Part shown: positions 29,326 through 38,706 of the stretch, piece by piece
Layout of the letters: every line of letters starts with the position of its first letter
Position numbering within the stretch: position 1 is the first letter of the stretch
Origin: Actinomycetota bacterium
Lineage (GTDB): Bacteria > Actinomycetota > Actinomycetes > Nanopelagicales > Nanopelagicaceae
Assembly: GCA_026392825.1 (NCBI GenBank)
Contig: JAPLBF010000009.1
Location: 1 to 41,774, forward strand
DNA length: 41,774 bases
Reading direction: 5' to 3'
The notes under the pieces: generated by a model
What the model was told of the DNA's origin: nothing
Seen by the model: the letters and a program-made list of their open reading frames with translations, nothing else
Database searches by the model: none
Translations under genes and position numbers: made by a program

Positions 29326-30206
29326 TGTCTATCTTTATTAATTCGACAAGCAAAGTAATTGTGCAGGGCATGACTGGTTCTGAAGGAACCAAACACACTC
29401 GTCGCATGTTGGCATCAGGCACAAAAGTTGTCGGAGGCGTTACACCTGGCAAAGGTGGCCAGGTCGTTGATATAGACGGCCACCAACTTCCTGTCTTTAA
29501 CTCTGTAGCTGAAGCGATCGCCGCAACTGCAGCAAATGTTTCAGTCGTTTTCGTTCCACCTAAATTTGCCAAGGCAGCGGTGATCGATGCAATCGATGCC
29601 AAGATGCCGCTCGTTGTTGTGATCACTGAGGGAATTCCAGTGCACGATTCGGCTTACTTCTACGCCTACTCTTTACAAAAGGGAACCACGCAAATTATTG
29701 GACCAAACTGCCCAGGGTTAATTAGCCCAGAGCAATCAAATGTGGGAATTATTCCTGCGAATATTACAAAGCGCGGACCAATTGGCCTTGTTTCAAAATC
29801 CGGAACTCTTACCTATCAGATGATGTACGAGCTTCGCGATATCGGATTCTCAACCGCTGTTGGAATTGGTGGAGATCCTGTAATCGGAACAACGCATATC
29901 GATTGCCTAAAGGCTTTCCAAGATGATCCAGAGACAACTGCAATCGTAATGATCGGTGAGATCGGTGGAGATGCAGAAGAACGTGCTGCAACATTTATCG
30001 CGGAATATGTAACCAAGCCCGTTGTAGGTTACGTTGCTGGATTTACCGCTCCTGAAGGAAAGACAATGGGCCATGCAGGCGCCATTGTTTCTGGCTCTTC
30101 TGGAACTGCGCAGGCAAAGAAAGATGCGCTCGAAGCAGCGGGTGTAAAAGTGGGACAGACTCCGAGCGAAACAGCGCGCTTAATGCGCGCCATACTCGGT
30201 CTCTGA
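29325..30206 (+). CDS. sucD: Succinyl-CoA synthetase alpha subunit
   Basis: SucD binds CoA and carries the phosphorylated histidine of succinyl-CoA synthetase. The 293-residue product has the CoA-binding Rossmann start ([15 protein letters not shown]), [10 protein letters not shown], the KSGTLTYQ loop, and the active-site His in [10 protein letters not shown]. The gene is coupled to sucC and is followed 8 bases later by a membrane-protein gene, the standard actinobacterial order sucC-sucD-DUF6350-purN-purH. Confidence 0.96.
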   Translation: MSIFINSTSKVIVQGMTGSEGTKHTRRMLASGTKVVGGVTPGKGGQVVDIDGHQLPVFNSVAEAIAATAANVSVVFVPPKFAKAAVIDAIDAKMPLVVVITEGIPVHDSAYFYAYSLQKGTTQIIGPNCPGLISPEQSNVGIIPANITKRGPIGLVSKSGTLTYQMMYELRDIGFSTAVGIGGDPVIGTTHIDCLKAFQDDPETTAIVMIGEIGGDAEERAATFIAEYVTKPVVGYVAGFTAPEGKTMGHAGAIVSGSSGTAQAKKDALEAAGVKVGQTPSETARLMRAILGL

Positions 30207-30214
30207 GATAGCCC

Positions 30215-31291
30215 ATGTTGCAACGTGTCCTAGCGGTCTCGTTTGCACAAGTCTTACGCACCGTCGCAATACTGCTTCTACCGCTTGCTTTTATCTCGCT
30301 AATTGCTTGGGCCACCGCGGGTAGTGCAACTGGAAATACATCAGATCCAATGCGCGCAGCAATCTGGTTGTGGCTTGGCACTCATCACATACCGTTTTTC
30401 CTAACCGGTACCGCAACTGGTTATCTCTCTTACCTACCAATTGGCGCAATGCTTTTACCGTTCTTTGCACTGCGGAGCGGTTTCGGACGAGCCCTATCTA
30501 AACTACACGGTGACTTTCACAATATCGCTAGCGTCAGATCAATCTTCGCATCTCAATACGCAATCATCGCGACACTTCTTGCTTTGGCTAGCAAATCTCC
30601 CGCTGTGAGTTCTCAGTGGTATTTAGCTCCAGTCTTTTCATTTCTAATCGCTTACCTAGCATCACTAACGGCGGGATCGCGATTACGTATGTCTCAAGCA
30701 GTTAGTTACGCAACACGAGTATTAGCGATTCTTTTAGGTTCCTCCTTTATCTTCTTGGCGATCGCCATTTTTATGAATATTTCAACATTTAAAAATATCT
30801 CAATTGTTCTTCAACCAGGTTTCTTCGGAGCGTTTCTACTCTTTGCCCTCAATCTTTTTTATCTTCCAAATCTGGCGGTATCAGTTCTCGCCTATTTCAC
30901 CGGAACTGGATTCGCAGTTGGTGAAGGTACACTTGTTTCACCATTTATTCATCGCCTCGGTGAAATTCCTGCGCTACCAATTTTGGCAGTCTTGCCAACC
31001 TCTTCATCTAAGTGGGCGTTAATTGCTGTCCTATTTGTAATCGCTCTCGGAGCACTTGTTGCAACCTGGGCACTTGCTTCCAGTTCTCGCTCGCTATTTC
31101 AGGCAATCGTCTTGATCGCTATTTCGATTTCTGCAATTTCTTATCTAGCCAGCGGTTCATTGATGACTGAAGCAATGAGCGCCGTTGGAGTTTCAATCTG
31201 GAAATTAACGCTATCAATAACCCTTCAAATTGGGCTTGGAATAGCCGCCTTAGTATTCATTCCTCAGATTAAATTGCGATCGCGAAAATGA
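30215..31291 (+). CDS. DUF6350-type integral membrane protein
   Basis: A 358-residue, strongly hydrophobic protein with about eight or nine predicted membrane spans and short loops. I assign it to the actinobacterial DUF6350 group mainly because of its position between sucD and purN, and secondarily from its topology and the conserved-looking FALNLFYLPNLAVSVLAYFTGTGFAVGEG region around the middle. No catalytic motif is visible and no function is known to me. Its stop overlaps purN by 4 bases, so expression is linked to purine synthesis. Confidence 0.72.
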   Translation: MLQRVLAVSFAQVLRTVAILLLPLAFISLIAWATAGSATGNTSDPMRAAIWLWLGTHHIPFFLTGTATGYLSYLPIGAMLLPFFALRSGFGRALSKLHGDFHNIASVRSIFASQYAIIATLLALASKSPAVSSQWYLAPVFSFLIAYLASLTAGSRLRMSQAVSYATRVLAILLGSSFIFLAIAIFMNISTFKNISIVLQPGFFGAFLLFALNLFYLPNLAVSVLAYFTGTGFAVGEGTLVSPFIHRLGEIPALPILAVLPTSSSKWALIAVLFVIALGALVATWALASSSRSLFQAIVLIAISISAISYLASGSLMTEAMSAVGVSIWKLTLSITLQIGLGIAALVFIPQIKLRSRK

Positions 31292-31860
31292 AGCTAGCGC
31301 GCATTGTTTTACTTGCTTCAGGCAGTGGCTCAATCGCACAGTCAATAATCGATGCCGTTGCCAACGGGGATCTTGATGCGCAGATAGTTGGGTTAATTAG
31401 TGATCAACCAGAGGCCCAAGTTTTAAAGCGCGCGAGTAGCGCCAAGATTGACACATTTGTTATTCCAATGCAGCAGGATCGCAAGAACTGGGATTTGGAA
31501 TTTTCAGATCAATTGCTCGCACTTAATCCAGATCTAGTTGTGAGCGCAGGATTTATGCGGCTTTTATCTAGTGACTGTGTTGCCAAATTCCGAATCGTAA
31601 ATAGCCATCCTGCCTTGCTACCGCTCTTTCCCGGCGCTCACGCCGTCCGCGATGCACTAGCCGCCGGCGCAACTCAGACAGGCACCACAATTCATTGGGT
31701 AGATGAGGGCGTGGATACTGGCGAAATAATTGCTCAGGAAAGTGTGGAAATCACACCGACTGATACAGAAGATACGCTGCATGAACGCATTAAGATTGTG
31801 GAACGACGTCTCTATGTTGCAACGCTGCAGCAACTTCTAACTAATCTCGTGAGGTCCTGA
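31288..31860 (+). CDS. purN: Phosphoribosylglycinamide formyltransferase
   Basis: PurN transfers a formyl group from 10-formyl-THF to GAR, the third step of purine synthesis. The 190-residue protein has the catalytic Asn and His in [18 protein letters not shown] and the third catalytic residue, Asp, in [13 protein letters not shown]. The N-terminal phosphate loop reads [10 protein letters not shown] where most homologues have GSGTNLQ, a small departure in the GAR-binding loop. It overlaps the upstream membrane-protein gene by 4 bases and purH by 1 base. Confidence 0.94.
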   Translation: MKLARIVLLASGSGSIAQSIIDAVANGDLDAQIVGLISDQPEAQVLKRASSAKIDTFVIPMQQDRKNWDLEFSDQLLALNPDLVVSAGFMRLLSSDCVAKFRIVNSHPALLPLFPGAHAVRDALAAGATQTGTTIHWVDEGVDTGEIIAQESVEITPTDTEDTLHERIKIVERRLYVATLQQLLTNLVRS

Positions 31861-33401
31861 TGGCAGATCGCAAACCTATTCGCCGTGCGCTCGTCAGCGT
31901 TTACGATAAAGATCGCTTACTCGAGCTTGGCGTTGCCCTAAGTAAAGCTGGAATAGAAATTATCTCCACCGGTTCAACTGCTAAAACTTTGCAGGGATCA
32001 GGAATTGCGGTTACAGAAGTTGGCGAATACACCGGCTTTCCAGAAATTATGGGTGGCCGTGTAAAAACTCTTCATCCTAAAATTCATTCTGGAATATTGG
32101 CCGATCAGGATAATTCAGATCATATGCAAGCAATTGCAGATCTAGATATTGAGCCATTTGATCTAGTAATCATCAATCTCTATCCATTTGTACAAACGAT
32201 CGCATCGGGTGCTGCATATGCCGAATGCATTGAGCAGATTGATATTGGCGGTCCATCTATGTTGCGGGGCGCCGCCAAGAACCACGGTTCGGTAGCCGTA
32301 ATTTCCAAGGTTGCCCAATATGACGCCTTATTTTCCGCAATTAGCGCAGGTGGAACCACTCTCGAGGAACGCCGTAATTTTGCCCTCGAAGTTTTCCGCA
32401 CCACAGCTGAATACGATTTAACGATCGCAAGTTGGCTAGGAACTCAAATGAGTATTGATATCCCTGATTGGTTCGGTTTAATTTGGAAGCGAGAATCTTC
32501 GCTACGTTATGGAGAAAATCCGCATCAGAGCGCCGCTATTTACCGCGGTGGACCTCCCGGAATCGTGAACGCTGTGCAAAGCCATGGCAAAGAGATGTCA
32601 TTTAATAATTACACCGATGCCGATGCAGCTTGGCGTGCGGCTCTTGATCACACAGATCCTTGCGTTGCAATCATCAAACACGCCAACCCTTGCGGTATTG
32701 CAACGGGTACCGATATCGCTTCCGCATATCTAGCGGCGCACGCGTGCGATCCAGTTTCAGCTTTCGGCGGAGTAATCGCGGCAAATCGCAAAGTGACTGT
32801 TGCAATGGCGGAACCACTTTCGCAGATTTTTACCGAAGTAATCATCGCTCCGGAATATGAGCCAGCCGCGTTAGAAATTTTAATGAAGAAACCTTCAATT
32901 CGTATTTTGACTTGTCCGAATACCAAACTGTCGCCGTTAGAAATTCGCCCAGTATCAGGTGGAGTGCTACTTCAAAATACTGACAAGATTGATGCCCCTG
33001 GTGATGATTGTGCAAACTGGAATCAAGTAACTGGAGAAAAAGTTTCACAACAAGTCTTAGCGGATCTGCAATTTGCTTGGCGCGCAGTCCGTGCAGTAAA
33101 GAGCAACGCCATCTTGTTAGCCAAGAATGGTGCCGCAGTCGGAATCGGAATGGGTCAGGTAAATCGCGTTGACTCTGCACGTCTTTCCATAGATCGTGCG
33201 GGAGAGCGAGCACAGGGCAGCGTTGCTGCCAGCGATGCCTTCTTCCCATTTGCTGATGGTTTGCAGATTTTGATCGATGGCGGAGTAACCGCTGTTGTTC
33301 AGCCAGGTGGAAGCGTTCGCGATGAAGAAGTAATCGCAGCGGCACATTCTGCAGGAATAGCTATGTTCTTCACCGGAACACGACATTTCTCGCATGCGTA
33401 A
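31860..33401 (+). CDS. purH: Bifunctional AICAR transformylase/IMP cyclohydrolase
   Basis: PurH performs the last two steps to IMP. The 513-residue protein has an N-terminal MGS-like cyclohydrolase domain ([34 protein letters not shown]) and a C-terminal AICAR formyltransferase domain with the catalytic Lys-His in [11 protein letters not shown], then [11 protein letters not shown] and [12 protein letters not shown]. Its product feeds the guaB-guaA branch encoded upstream, and its folate cofactor is supplied through FolD encoded next to it. Confidence 0.96.
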   Translation: MADRKPIRRALVSVYDKDRLLELGVALSKAGIEIISTGSTAKTLQGSGIAVTEVGEYTGFPEIMGGRVKTLHPKIHSGILADQDNSDHMQAIADLDIEPFDLVIINLYPFVQTIASGAAYAECIEQIDIGGPSMLRGAAKNHGSVAVISKVAQYDALFSAISAGGTTLEERRNFALEVFRTTAEYDLTIASWLGTQMSIDIPDWFGLIWKRESSLRYGENPHQSAAIYRGGPPGIVNAVQSHGKEMSFNNYTDADAAWRAALDHTDPCVAIIKHANPCGIATGTDIASAYLAAHACDPVSAFGGVIAANRKVTVAMAEPLSQIFTEVIIAPEYEPAALEILMKKPSIRILTCPNTKLSPLEIRPVSGGVLLQNTDKIDAPGDDCANWNQVTGEKVSQQVLADLQFAWRAVRAVKSNAILLAKNGAAVGIGMGQVNRVDSARLSIDRAGERAQGSVAASDAFFPFADGLQILIDGGVTAVVQPGGSVRDEEVIAAAHSAGIAMFFTGTRHFSHA

Positions 33402-33426
33402 CTTCGCTTGCTACGAGCGCTTCTAA

Positions 33427-33432
33427 TAGGAT
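33427..33432 (+). promoter_or_regulatory. Predicted -10 element for folD
   Basis: TAGGAT ends 7 bases before the folD ATG, the leaderless geometry. The same bases also contain AGGA, which could act as a weak ribosome site for a longer transcript, so the assignment is ambiguous. Confidence 0.35.
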
Positions 33433-33439
33433 CAAGCAT

Positions 33440-34282
33440 ATGAGCGCAACAATTCTGGATGGCAAAGCTTTAGCGGCCTCCATTAAGCAGGGCCTTTCTG
33501 CGCGCGTCAAAGATCTTAAAAACAATGGAGTTGTACCGGGCTTAGGAACAATCTTGGTCGGCGATGATCCAGGGTCGCTTTCTTATGTTGCTGGGAAACA
33601 TCGTGACTGCCAGGAAGTTGGTATTACTTCTATTCGCGTTGATTTAAAAGCAGATGCCTCTGAATCGGATGTTCTAGCCGCAATAAAAGATTTGAATTCA
33701 GCTAAAGAATGTTCTGGCTATATTGTGCAACTTCCCTTGCCGCACGGAATAAACACCCAGAAAGTCTTGGAAGCGATTGATCCAGCAAAAGATGCCGATG
33801 GATTGCACCCGATGAATTTAGGAAGGCTTGTGGCTGGTTACGCTGCTCCGCTTCCGTGCACTCCACGTGGGATTGTTGATTTAATCAGCCACTACAAAAT
33901 TCCATTATCGGGAGCAGAGGTTGTGGTCATTGGTCGCGGTCTAACCGTCGGCCGACCACTCGGTCTCTTGCTAAATCGCAAACAAGAAAATGCAACAGTC
34001 ACGCTGACTCATACCGGAACAAAGAATTTATCAGTACACACTAAGCGCGCAGATATCATCGTGGCAGCGATTGGTAGCCCGCATTTCTTAAAAGCGGGAG
34101 ATATAAAAAGTGGCGCCACTGTTCTGGATGTAGGAATTTCACGAACCGACTCAGGGCTAGTTGGTGACATAGATCCAGGAGTTATGGAAGTTGCTGCTTA
34201 TGTTGCACCAATGCCAGGGGGAGTCGGCCCAATGACTCGAGCGATGTTATTGACGAATGTGGTTGAAGCTTGCGAAAGATAA
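33440..34282 (+). CDS. folD: Methylene-THF dehydrogenase/cyclohydrolase
   Basis: FolD interconverts 5,10-methylene-THF and 10-formyl-THF with NADP, supplying the one-carbon units used by PurN and PurH just upstream. The 280-residue protein has the substrate lysine in [23 protein letters not shown], the Rossmann loop [14 protein letters not shown], and the C-terminal [13 protein letters not shown] signature. The end overlaps the start of the small DUF3017-type gene by 13 bases. Confidence 0.96.
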   Translation: MSATILDGKALAASIKQGLSARVKDLKNNGVVPGLGTILVGDDPGSLSYVAGKHRDCQEVGITSIRVDLKADASESDVLAAIKDLNSAKECSGYIVQLPLPHGINTQKVLEAIDPAKDADGLHPMNLGRLVAGYAAPLPCTPRGIVDLISHYKIPLSGAEVVVIGRGLTVGRPLGLLLNRKQENATVTLTHTGTKNLSVHTKRADIIVAAIGSPHFLKAGDIKSGATVLDVGISRTDSGLVGDIDPGVMEVAAYVAPMPGGVGPMTRAMLLTNVVEACER

Positions 34283-34506
34283 ATTTGCTCGGAGTGCGAC
34301 TCGCCTACTTAATGATCGCCGGGGGATTTCTTGCAGGGGTTTTTTCATACGTTCGGCTCGGCTCAATTGCGATCGCAATTGGTATGAGCGTAATCACTAT
34401 CGCGCATTGGGAATCAGGGAAAAGTGGCAAAATTGAGCGGTATTTAGCGCTGGGTATCGCATTGGCGCTATTTGCAGTGGCAATTTCGCTACCGCGCGGG
34501 TTGTAG
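34270..34506 (+). CDS. Small DUF3017-type membrane protein
   Basis: A 78-residue protein with three likely membrane segments (starting near [26 protein letters not shown] and [15 protein letters not shown]) and a short charged loop between the last two. A gene for a DUF3017 protein of this size sits between folD and mdh in many actinobacteria, which is the main ground for the name. The start is TTG 34270, overlapping folD by 13 bases; TTG 34285 or GTG 34294 are possible shorter starts. Function unknown. Confidence 0.7.
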   Translation: MRKINLLGVRLAYLMIAGGFLAGVFSYVRLGSIAIAIGMSVITIAHWESGKSGKIERYLALGIALALFAVAISLPRGL

Positions 34507-34512
34507 AGTTTA

Positions 34513-34526
34513 TCTTGACGTCAAGA
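34513..34526. promoter_or_regulatory. Perfect 14-bp palindrome upstream of mdh, possible operator
   Basis: TCTTGACGTCAAGA reads the same on both strands. A TAGAGT hexamer (34504-34509) lies just upstream, so the palindrome would cover the transcription start, 13 bases before the mdh ATG. The cognate regulator is not identifiable. Confidence 0.4.
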
Positions 34527-34539
34527 GAAAGAGTTCGCC

Positions 34540-35490
34540 ATGTCTAAGAAAGTAACCGTTGTAGGCGCAGGATTTTATGGATCAACTACTGCACTCCGTT
34601 TAGCCGAATACAACATCTTCGACACAGTAGTCCTTACAGATATTCTCGAAGGTAAGCCAGAAGGCCTAGCCCTGGATATGAATCAATCTCGCGCAATCGA
34701 AGGATTCGAAACAAAAATTATTGGCGCAACAACAACTGCTGATGGTGCTGGTTACGAAGCAACGGCAAACTCTGACGTAGTTGTCATTACTGCAGGTCTA
34801 CCGCGCAAGCCCGGTATGAGCCGAATGGATTTAATTGGAGTAAATGCTGGCATCGTCCGCGGTGTCGCTGAAAACATTGCAAAGCATTCTCCAAATGCAG
34901 TAATCATCGTTGTCTCTAATCCACTTGATGAAATGACTGCACTGACTCAGATTGCAACTAATTTTCCAAAGAACCGCGTAATGGGTCAAGCAGGAATGTT
35001 GGACACTGCTCGCTTCACTAACTTTGTTGCTGAGAAACTAGCGGTACAGGTTTCGGCCGTAAAGACTTTAACCCTTGGCTCTCACGGCGACACAATGGTT
35101 CCGGTTCCAAGTCGCTGCACCGTAAACGGAAAGCCGCTTACAGATCTGCTTTCACAAGCTGAAATTGATGAACTAGTTGATCGCACTCGCAATGGTGGTG
35201 CTGAAGTTGTTGCGCTACTCAAAACTGGTTCGGCTTACTACGCGCCATCTGCTGCAGCAGCGCGAATGGCCAAAGCAGTTATCGAAGATTCTGGCGCTGT
35301 GATGCCAGTGTGTGCATGGGTCGATGGCGAATACGGAATATCTGGCGTTTATCTCGGCGTAGAAGCTGAGATCGGTCGCACCGGAGTTAAGAAAGTAGTT
35401 GAAACCAAACTCACTGATTCAGAACTTACTGGTTTAATAGAAGCCGCTGAAGCAGTTCGCGCCAAGCAAGCAGATGTACAAACACTTTAA
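34540..35490 (+). CDS. mdh: Malate dehydrogenase (LDH-like type)
   Basis: Mdh oxidises malate to oxaloacetate in the TCA cycle. The 316-residue protein belongs to the lactate-dehydrogenase-like MDH group: NAD loop VGAGFYGS, an acidic residue after strand 2 (LTDILEG) favouring NAD, the substrate loop [12 protein letters not shown] in which the Arg selects malate over lactate, VSNPLD, and the catalytic His in GSHGDTMVP. Many high-GC actinobacteria use a different MDH family at this locus. An AGAGAAAGAG stretch precedes the ATG. Confidence 0.93.
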   Translation: MSKKVTVVGAGFYGSTTALRLAEYNIFDTVVLTDILEGKPEGLALDMNQSRAIEGFETKIIGATTTADGAGYEATANSDVVVITAGLPRKPGMSRMDLIGVNAGIVRGVAENIAKHSPNAVIIVVSNPLDEMTALTQIATNFPKNRVMGQAGMLDTARFTNFVAEKLAVQVSAVKTLTLGSHGDTMVPVPSRCTVNGKPLTDLLSQAEIDELVDRTRNGGAEVVALLKTGSAYYAPSAAAARMAKAVIEDSGAVMPVCAWVDGEYGISGVYLGVEAEIGRTGVKKVVETKLTDSELTGLIEAAEAVRAKQADVQTL

Positions 35491-35534
35491 TATCGAAGGC
35501 AAGTAACGAGACAAAGGGCCCAAGGGAAGAAGAT

Positions 35535-36749
35535 ATGAGCAAAATCAAGGTAACAGGAACCGTTGTTGAGCTAGATGGCGATGAGATGACCCGCATTATG
35601 TGGCAGTTCATCAAGGATTCCTTGATCCTTCCTTACCTAGATGTGAACCTTGAATACTACGACTTGGGCATGGAACATCGTGATGCAACAAATGATCAAG
35701 TAACTATTGATTCTGCGCACGCTATCCAAAAGCACGGAGTCGGTATTAAGTGCGCAACGATCACACCAGATGAAGCCCGCGTTGAAGAGTTTGGTCTAAA
35801 GAAGATGTGGAAATCTCCTAACGGAACAATCCGCAATATTTTAGGTGGCGTTATCTTCCGTGAACCAATCATTATTTCTAACGTTCCCCGTTTGGTCCCG
35901 CACTGGACAAAGCCAATCGTTATCGGTCGCCATGCTTTCGGTGATCAATACCGTGCTACCGATTTTAAAGTCCCTGGTCCAGGCAAGTTAACTATCTCTT
36001 TTGTTCCCGAAGATGGATCTACCCCAATCAATACTGAGGTTTTCAACTTTGAATCATCCGGTGTTGCTATGGCTATGTACAACGTTGATGACTCAATCCG
36101 CGACTTCGCGCGCGCATCGCTTAACTACGGACTTCTTCGTAAATACCCGGTCTATCTCTCTACTAAGAACACAATTCTTAAGGCCTACGACGGTCGCTTC
36201 AAAGATATCTTTGAAGAAATCTACCAAGCAGAATTTAGATCGAAGTTTGAAGCTGCTGGTGTTTGGTATGAGCACCGCCTAATCGATGACATGGTTGCTA
36301 TGTCACTTCGTATGGAAGGCGGATACGTTTGGGCCTGTAAGAACTACGACGGAGATGTGCAATCAGATACCGTCGCGCAAGGTTATGGCTCACTCGGTTT
36401 AATGACATCAGTACTAATGACTCCAGATGGAACAATCTGCGAATCAGAGGCTGCTCACGGAACAGTTACTCGCCATTACCGCGATCACCAAGCTGGTAAA
36501 GCAACTTCTACTAATCCAATTGCATCAATCTTTGCTTGGACTCAAGGCCTGGCACACCGCGCAAAGTTGGATAACAACGCCGAATTAGCCAATTTCTGTG
36601 CAACTCTCGAGCGAATCTGTATTGAAACTGTTGAATCAGGCAAGATGACTAAGGATCTCGCGCTCTTGATTTCCAAGACTGCACCTTGGCAGACCACGCA
36701 AGAATTTCTAAATTCAATTGATGAAAATCTGAAAGTTGCAATGGCCTAA
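35535..36749 (+). CDS. icd: NADP-dependent isocitrate dehydrogenase (dimeric, type II)
   Basis: Icd makes 2-oxoglutarate, CO2 and NADPH from isocitrate. The 404-residue sequence is of the homodimeric type shared with eukaryotic cytosolic IDH ([71 protein letters not shown]), unlike the 740-residue monomeric enzyme of many actinobacteria. It follows mdh by 44 bases with a GGGAAGAAG ribosome site, giving two consecutive TCA enzymes. Confidence 0.95.
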   Translation: MSKIKVTGTVVELDGDEMTRIMWQFIKDSLILPYLDVNLEYYDLGMEHRDATNDQVTIDSAHAIQKHGVGIKCATITPDEARVEEFGLKKMWKSPNGTIRNILGGVIFREPIIISNVPRLVPHWTKPIVIGRHAFGDQYRATDFKVPGPGKLTISFVPEDGSTPINTEVFNFESSGVAMAMYNVDDSIRDFARASLNYGLLRKYPVYLSTKNTILKAYDGRFKDIFEEIYQAEFRSKFEAAGVWYEHRLIDDMVAMSLRMEGGYVWACKNYDGDVQSDTVAQGYGSLGLMTSVLMTPDGTICESEAAHGTVTRHYRDHQAGKATSTNPIASIFAWTQGLAHRAKLDNNAELANFCATLERICIETVESGKMTKDLALLISKTAPWQTTQEFLNSIDENLKVAMA

Positions 36750-36751
36750 GC

Positions 36752-37438
36752 ATGCTCGATAACCAGCCTGGTGCGATTGCCCTTGTTGGCTCTGGTGAGT
36801 ATTTACCGCAAGCGCAAGCGCTCGAAAGTGAGCTCTTGCGCTTCGGTATTTCTAGAGGAAAGACCAATACATTTATTCAAATACCGACAGCCGCCGGTAA
36901 AGAAGGCGCTGATCGATTAGATTTCTGGAAAATTCGAGGAGCAGATCAAGGAACGCGAATCGGCTGCGAAGTTAAGTATCTGCCGGTTCTAACTTGCGAA
37001 GATGCGCATAATCCGCAATGGATAGCAGACGTTAAAGATGCTGGCTTAATTTATTTTTCTGGGGGAGATCCAGTTCATTTAGCAGACATATTTCGCGATA
37101 CTCCGTTGTGGTCAGCAATTGTCTCTGCCTGGAATTCTGGCGCTTCACTTGCGGGATGCTCGGCAGGCGCAATGGCCTTCGGTGGCAAAATAATTGGTAT
37201 TCGCCGATCACATGTCAGCGAAGGACTTAACTTATTACCCGATATCGAAGTAATCCCACATTACGATAAATTTTTAGGATGGCTTCCTGATCGAGTTAGC
37301 GCAGCGATACTTCGCCAGGATGCAGATGCCACGTTGCTTGGCATAGATGAAGGCACTGCCTTGGTATTAACAGATGCTTGGCGCAAATATGGACCAGGGA
37401 AAGTGCACGTATTAAGAGGAAGCCTTGATTTCTCTTAA
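36752..37438 (+). CDS. Peptidase S51 (dipeptidase E/cyanophycinase)-like protein
   Basis: A 228-residue protein with a class I glutamine amidotransferase-like fold of the S51 peptidase type. The nucleophile is Ser137 in AGCSAGA; IYFSGGDPVHL (100-110) is the strand-loop preceding it, and the His is probably in VIPHYDK. S51 members include aspartyl dipeptidase PepE and cyanophycinase. No cyanophycin synthetase is visible here, so a dipeptidase-type role is as likely; the true substrate is unknown. It starts 2 bases after icd without a Shine-Dalgarno sequence and ends 3 bases from the convergent msiK-type gene, with no terminator between. Confidence 0.78.
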   Translation: MLDNQPGAIALVGSGEYLPQAQALESELLRFGISRGKTNTFIQIPTAAGKEGADRLDFWKIRGADQGTRIGCEVKYLPVLTCEDAHNPQWIADVKDAGLIYFSGGDPVHLADIFRDTPLWSAIVSAWNSGASLAGCSAGAMAFGGKIIGIRRSHVSEGLNLLPDIEVIPHYDKFLGWLPDRVSAAILRQDADATLLGIDEGTALVLTDAWRKYGPGKVHVLRGSLDFS

Positions 37439-37441
37439 CTA

Positions 37442-38524
37442 TTACTTTAAGCGCTCTCCAGTTGAAGAGTTAAAGAGGTGAACAGAATTTGCCACAGCAG
37501 CAACAGTTATCGTTTCACCAGGCTTAGGTGGATTCTTTGGATCCCAACGAACAATTACTTGCGCGCCTTCATCACCGGCTTGTGCGAATTTAACTGAAGC
37601 ATCAGCAGGTTGGCCGTAAACAAATGCATCTGCACCGAGTTCTTCAACTACTTCTACTACAACCTTAAATCCGCTTGCCGCAGGTGCGAAACCTTCTGGA
37701 CGAATGCCAACAGTGACTGTTTGACCAGCAGATCCTGGAACATCGATTGCGAGATCACCAAGAATTGCTTTGCCACCACTGACCGGAGCTGAAAGTAAGT
37801 TCATTGCGGGGGATCCGATAAAGCCAGCAACGAAAGCATTTGCTGGAGTGTCATAGAGATTGCGTGGTGTATCCACTTGCTGAAGCAGGCCATCCTTTAG
37901 CACGGCAACGCGATCACCCATTGTCATAGCTTCAACTTGATCGTGTGTTACATAAACAGTTGTAATTCCTAGGCGACGCTGCAGCGCAGCGATCTGTGTA
38001 CGAGTTGCAACGCGCAACTTCGCATCAAGGTTTGAAAGAGGTTCATCCATAAGGAAAACCTGTGGCTCGCGAACAATTGCACGGCCCATTGCAACGCGCT
38101 GACGCTGTCCACCGGAAAGAGCTTTTGGCTTGCGCTCTAGGTATGGTTCAAGGTCAAGTAACTTCGCTGCTTCATTAACGCGCTTATCGCGTTCTTCTTT
38201 TGCAACTCCGGCGATCTTTAACGCGAAGCCCATATTTTCTGCGACAGTCATGTGTGGGTAAAGCGCATATGACTGGAAGACCATTGCGATATCGCGGTCT
38301 TTTGGCGCAACGTTTGTTACGTCGCGATCTCTAATGAGAATTCGACCTTCGTCAACTTCTTCAAGACCTGCCAACATACGAAGTGATGTTGATTTACCGC
38401 AACCTGATGGACCAACAAGAACTAAAAACTCACCATCGTTTACGGTTAGATTTAACTTATCGACTGCAGGTTTAGTTGTGCCTGGATATATACGTGTAGC
38501 GTTTTCGAATACAACTGATGCCAT
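37442..38524 (-). CDS. msiK: Orphan carbohydrate ABC importer ATPase (MsiK/UgpC type)
   Basis: A 360-residue CUT1-type sugar-importer ATPase: Walker [10 protein letters not shown] (38-46), Q-loop [13 protein letters not shown], signature [15 protein letters not shown], Walker [17 protein letters not shown], switch His in [14 protein letters not shown], and a C-terminal regulatory OB-type domain from about residue 240 ([17 protein letters not shown]). No permease or sugar-binding gene lies nearby, matching the situation of MsiK in Streptomyces, a shared ATPase for several sugar importers. The name is by analogy. A GAGAAGGAAG ribosome site lies behind a short CGGGCA/TGCCCG hairpin (38543-38560) in the mRNA leader. 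Confidence 0.88.
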   Translation of the reverse strand: MASVVFENATRIYPGTTKPAVDKLNLTVNDGEFLVLVGPSGCGKSTSLRMLAGLEEVDEGRILIRDRDVTNVAPKDRDIAMVFQSYALYPHMTVAENMGFALKIAGVAKEERDKRVNEAAKLLDLEPYLERKPKALSGGQRQRVAMGRAIVREPQVFLMDEPLSNLDAKLRVATRTQIAALQRRLGITTVYVTHDQVEAMTMGDRVAVLKDGLLQQVDTPRNLYDTPANAFVAGFIGSPAMNLLSAPVSGGKAILGDLAIDVPGSAGQTVTVGIRPEGFAPAASGFKVVVEVVEELGADAFVYGQPADASVKFAQAGDEGAQVIVRWDPKNPPKPGETITVAAVANSVHLFNSSTGERLK

Positions 38525-38706
38525 GACTGATACTTCCTTCTCCGGGCAGGTACGTGCCCGACGGTCCGAGGATGAAGGTGCTAGCCGGGTGGCTAGGCTG
38601 GCTAAGGATATTGCAAAGAACCCAGAGCGGGGAATCGGGCTAAACCACGCTCGTTGGCCAATCAGGGCTCGGGTTAAGGCTCGGAAGAAGTAGAATTGGC
38701 AACCTT
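38525..38706. other. GC-rich divergent spacer with a possible 56-codon frame
   Basis: The 182 bases between the msiK-type and corC-type starts are about 60% GC, unlike neighbouring genes. They hold two short hairpins (38543-38560 and CTAGCC/GGCTAG at 38581-38596). On the plus strand an ATG at 38523, overlapping the divergent start codon, opens a 56-codon frame to TAG 38691-38693; its predicted product is very basic (ending RARVKARKK) and uses CGG and AGG codons otherwise rare here. There is no ribosome site and I recognise no family. TAGAAT (38691-38696) could be the corC-type gene's -10. Coding, structured RNA and plain spacer all remain possible. Confidence 0.35.

Noticed and set aside
32842-33345. 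167-codon open frame on the minus strand opposite purH
   Set aside because: Antisense of a conserved domain with His/Leu/Arg-rich, non-globular composition; purH explains the sequence.
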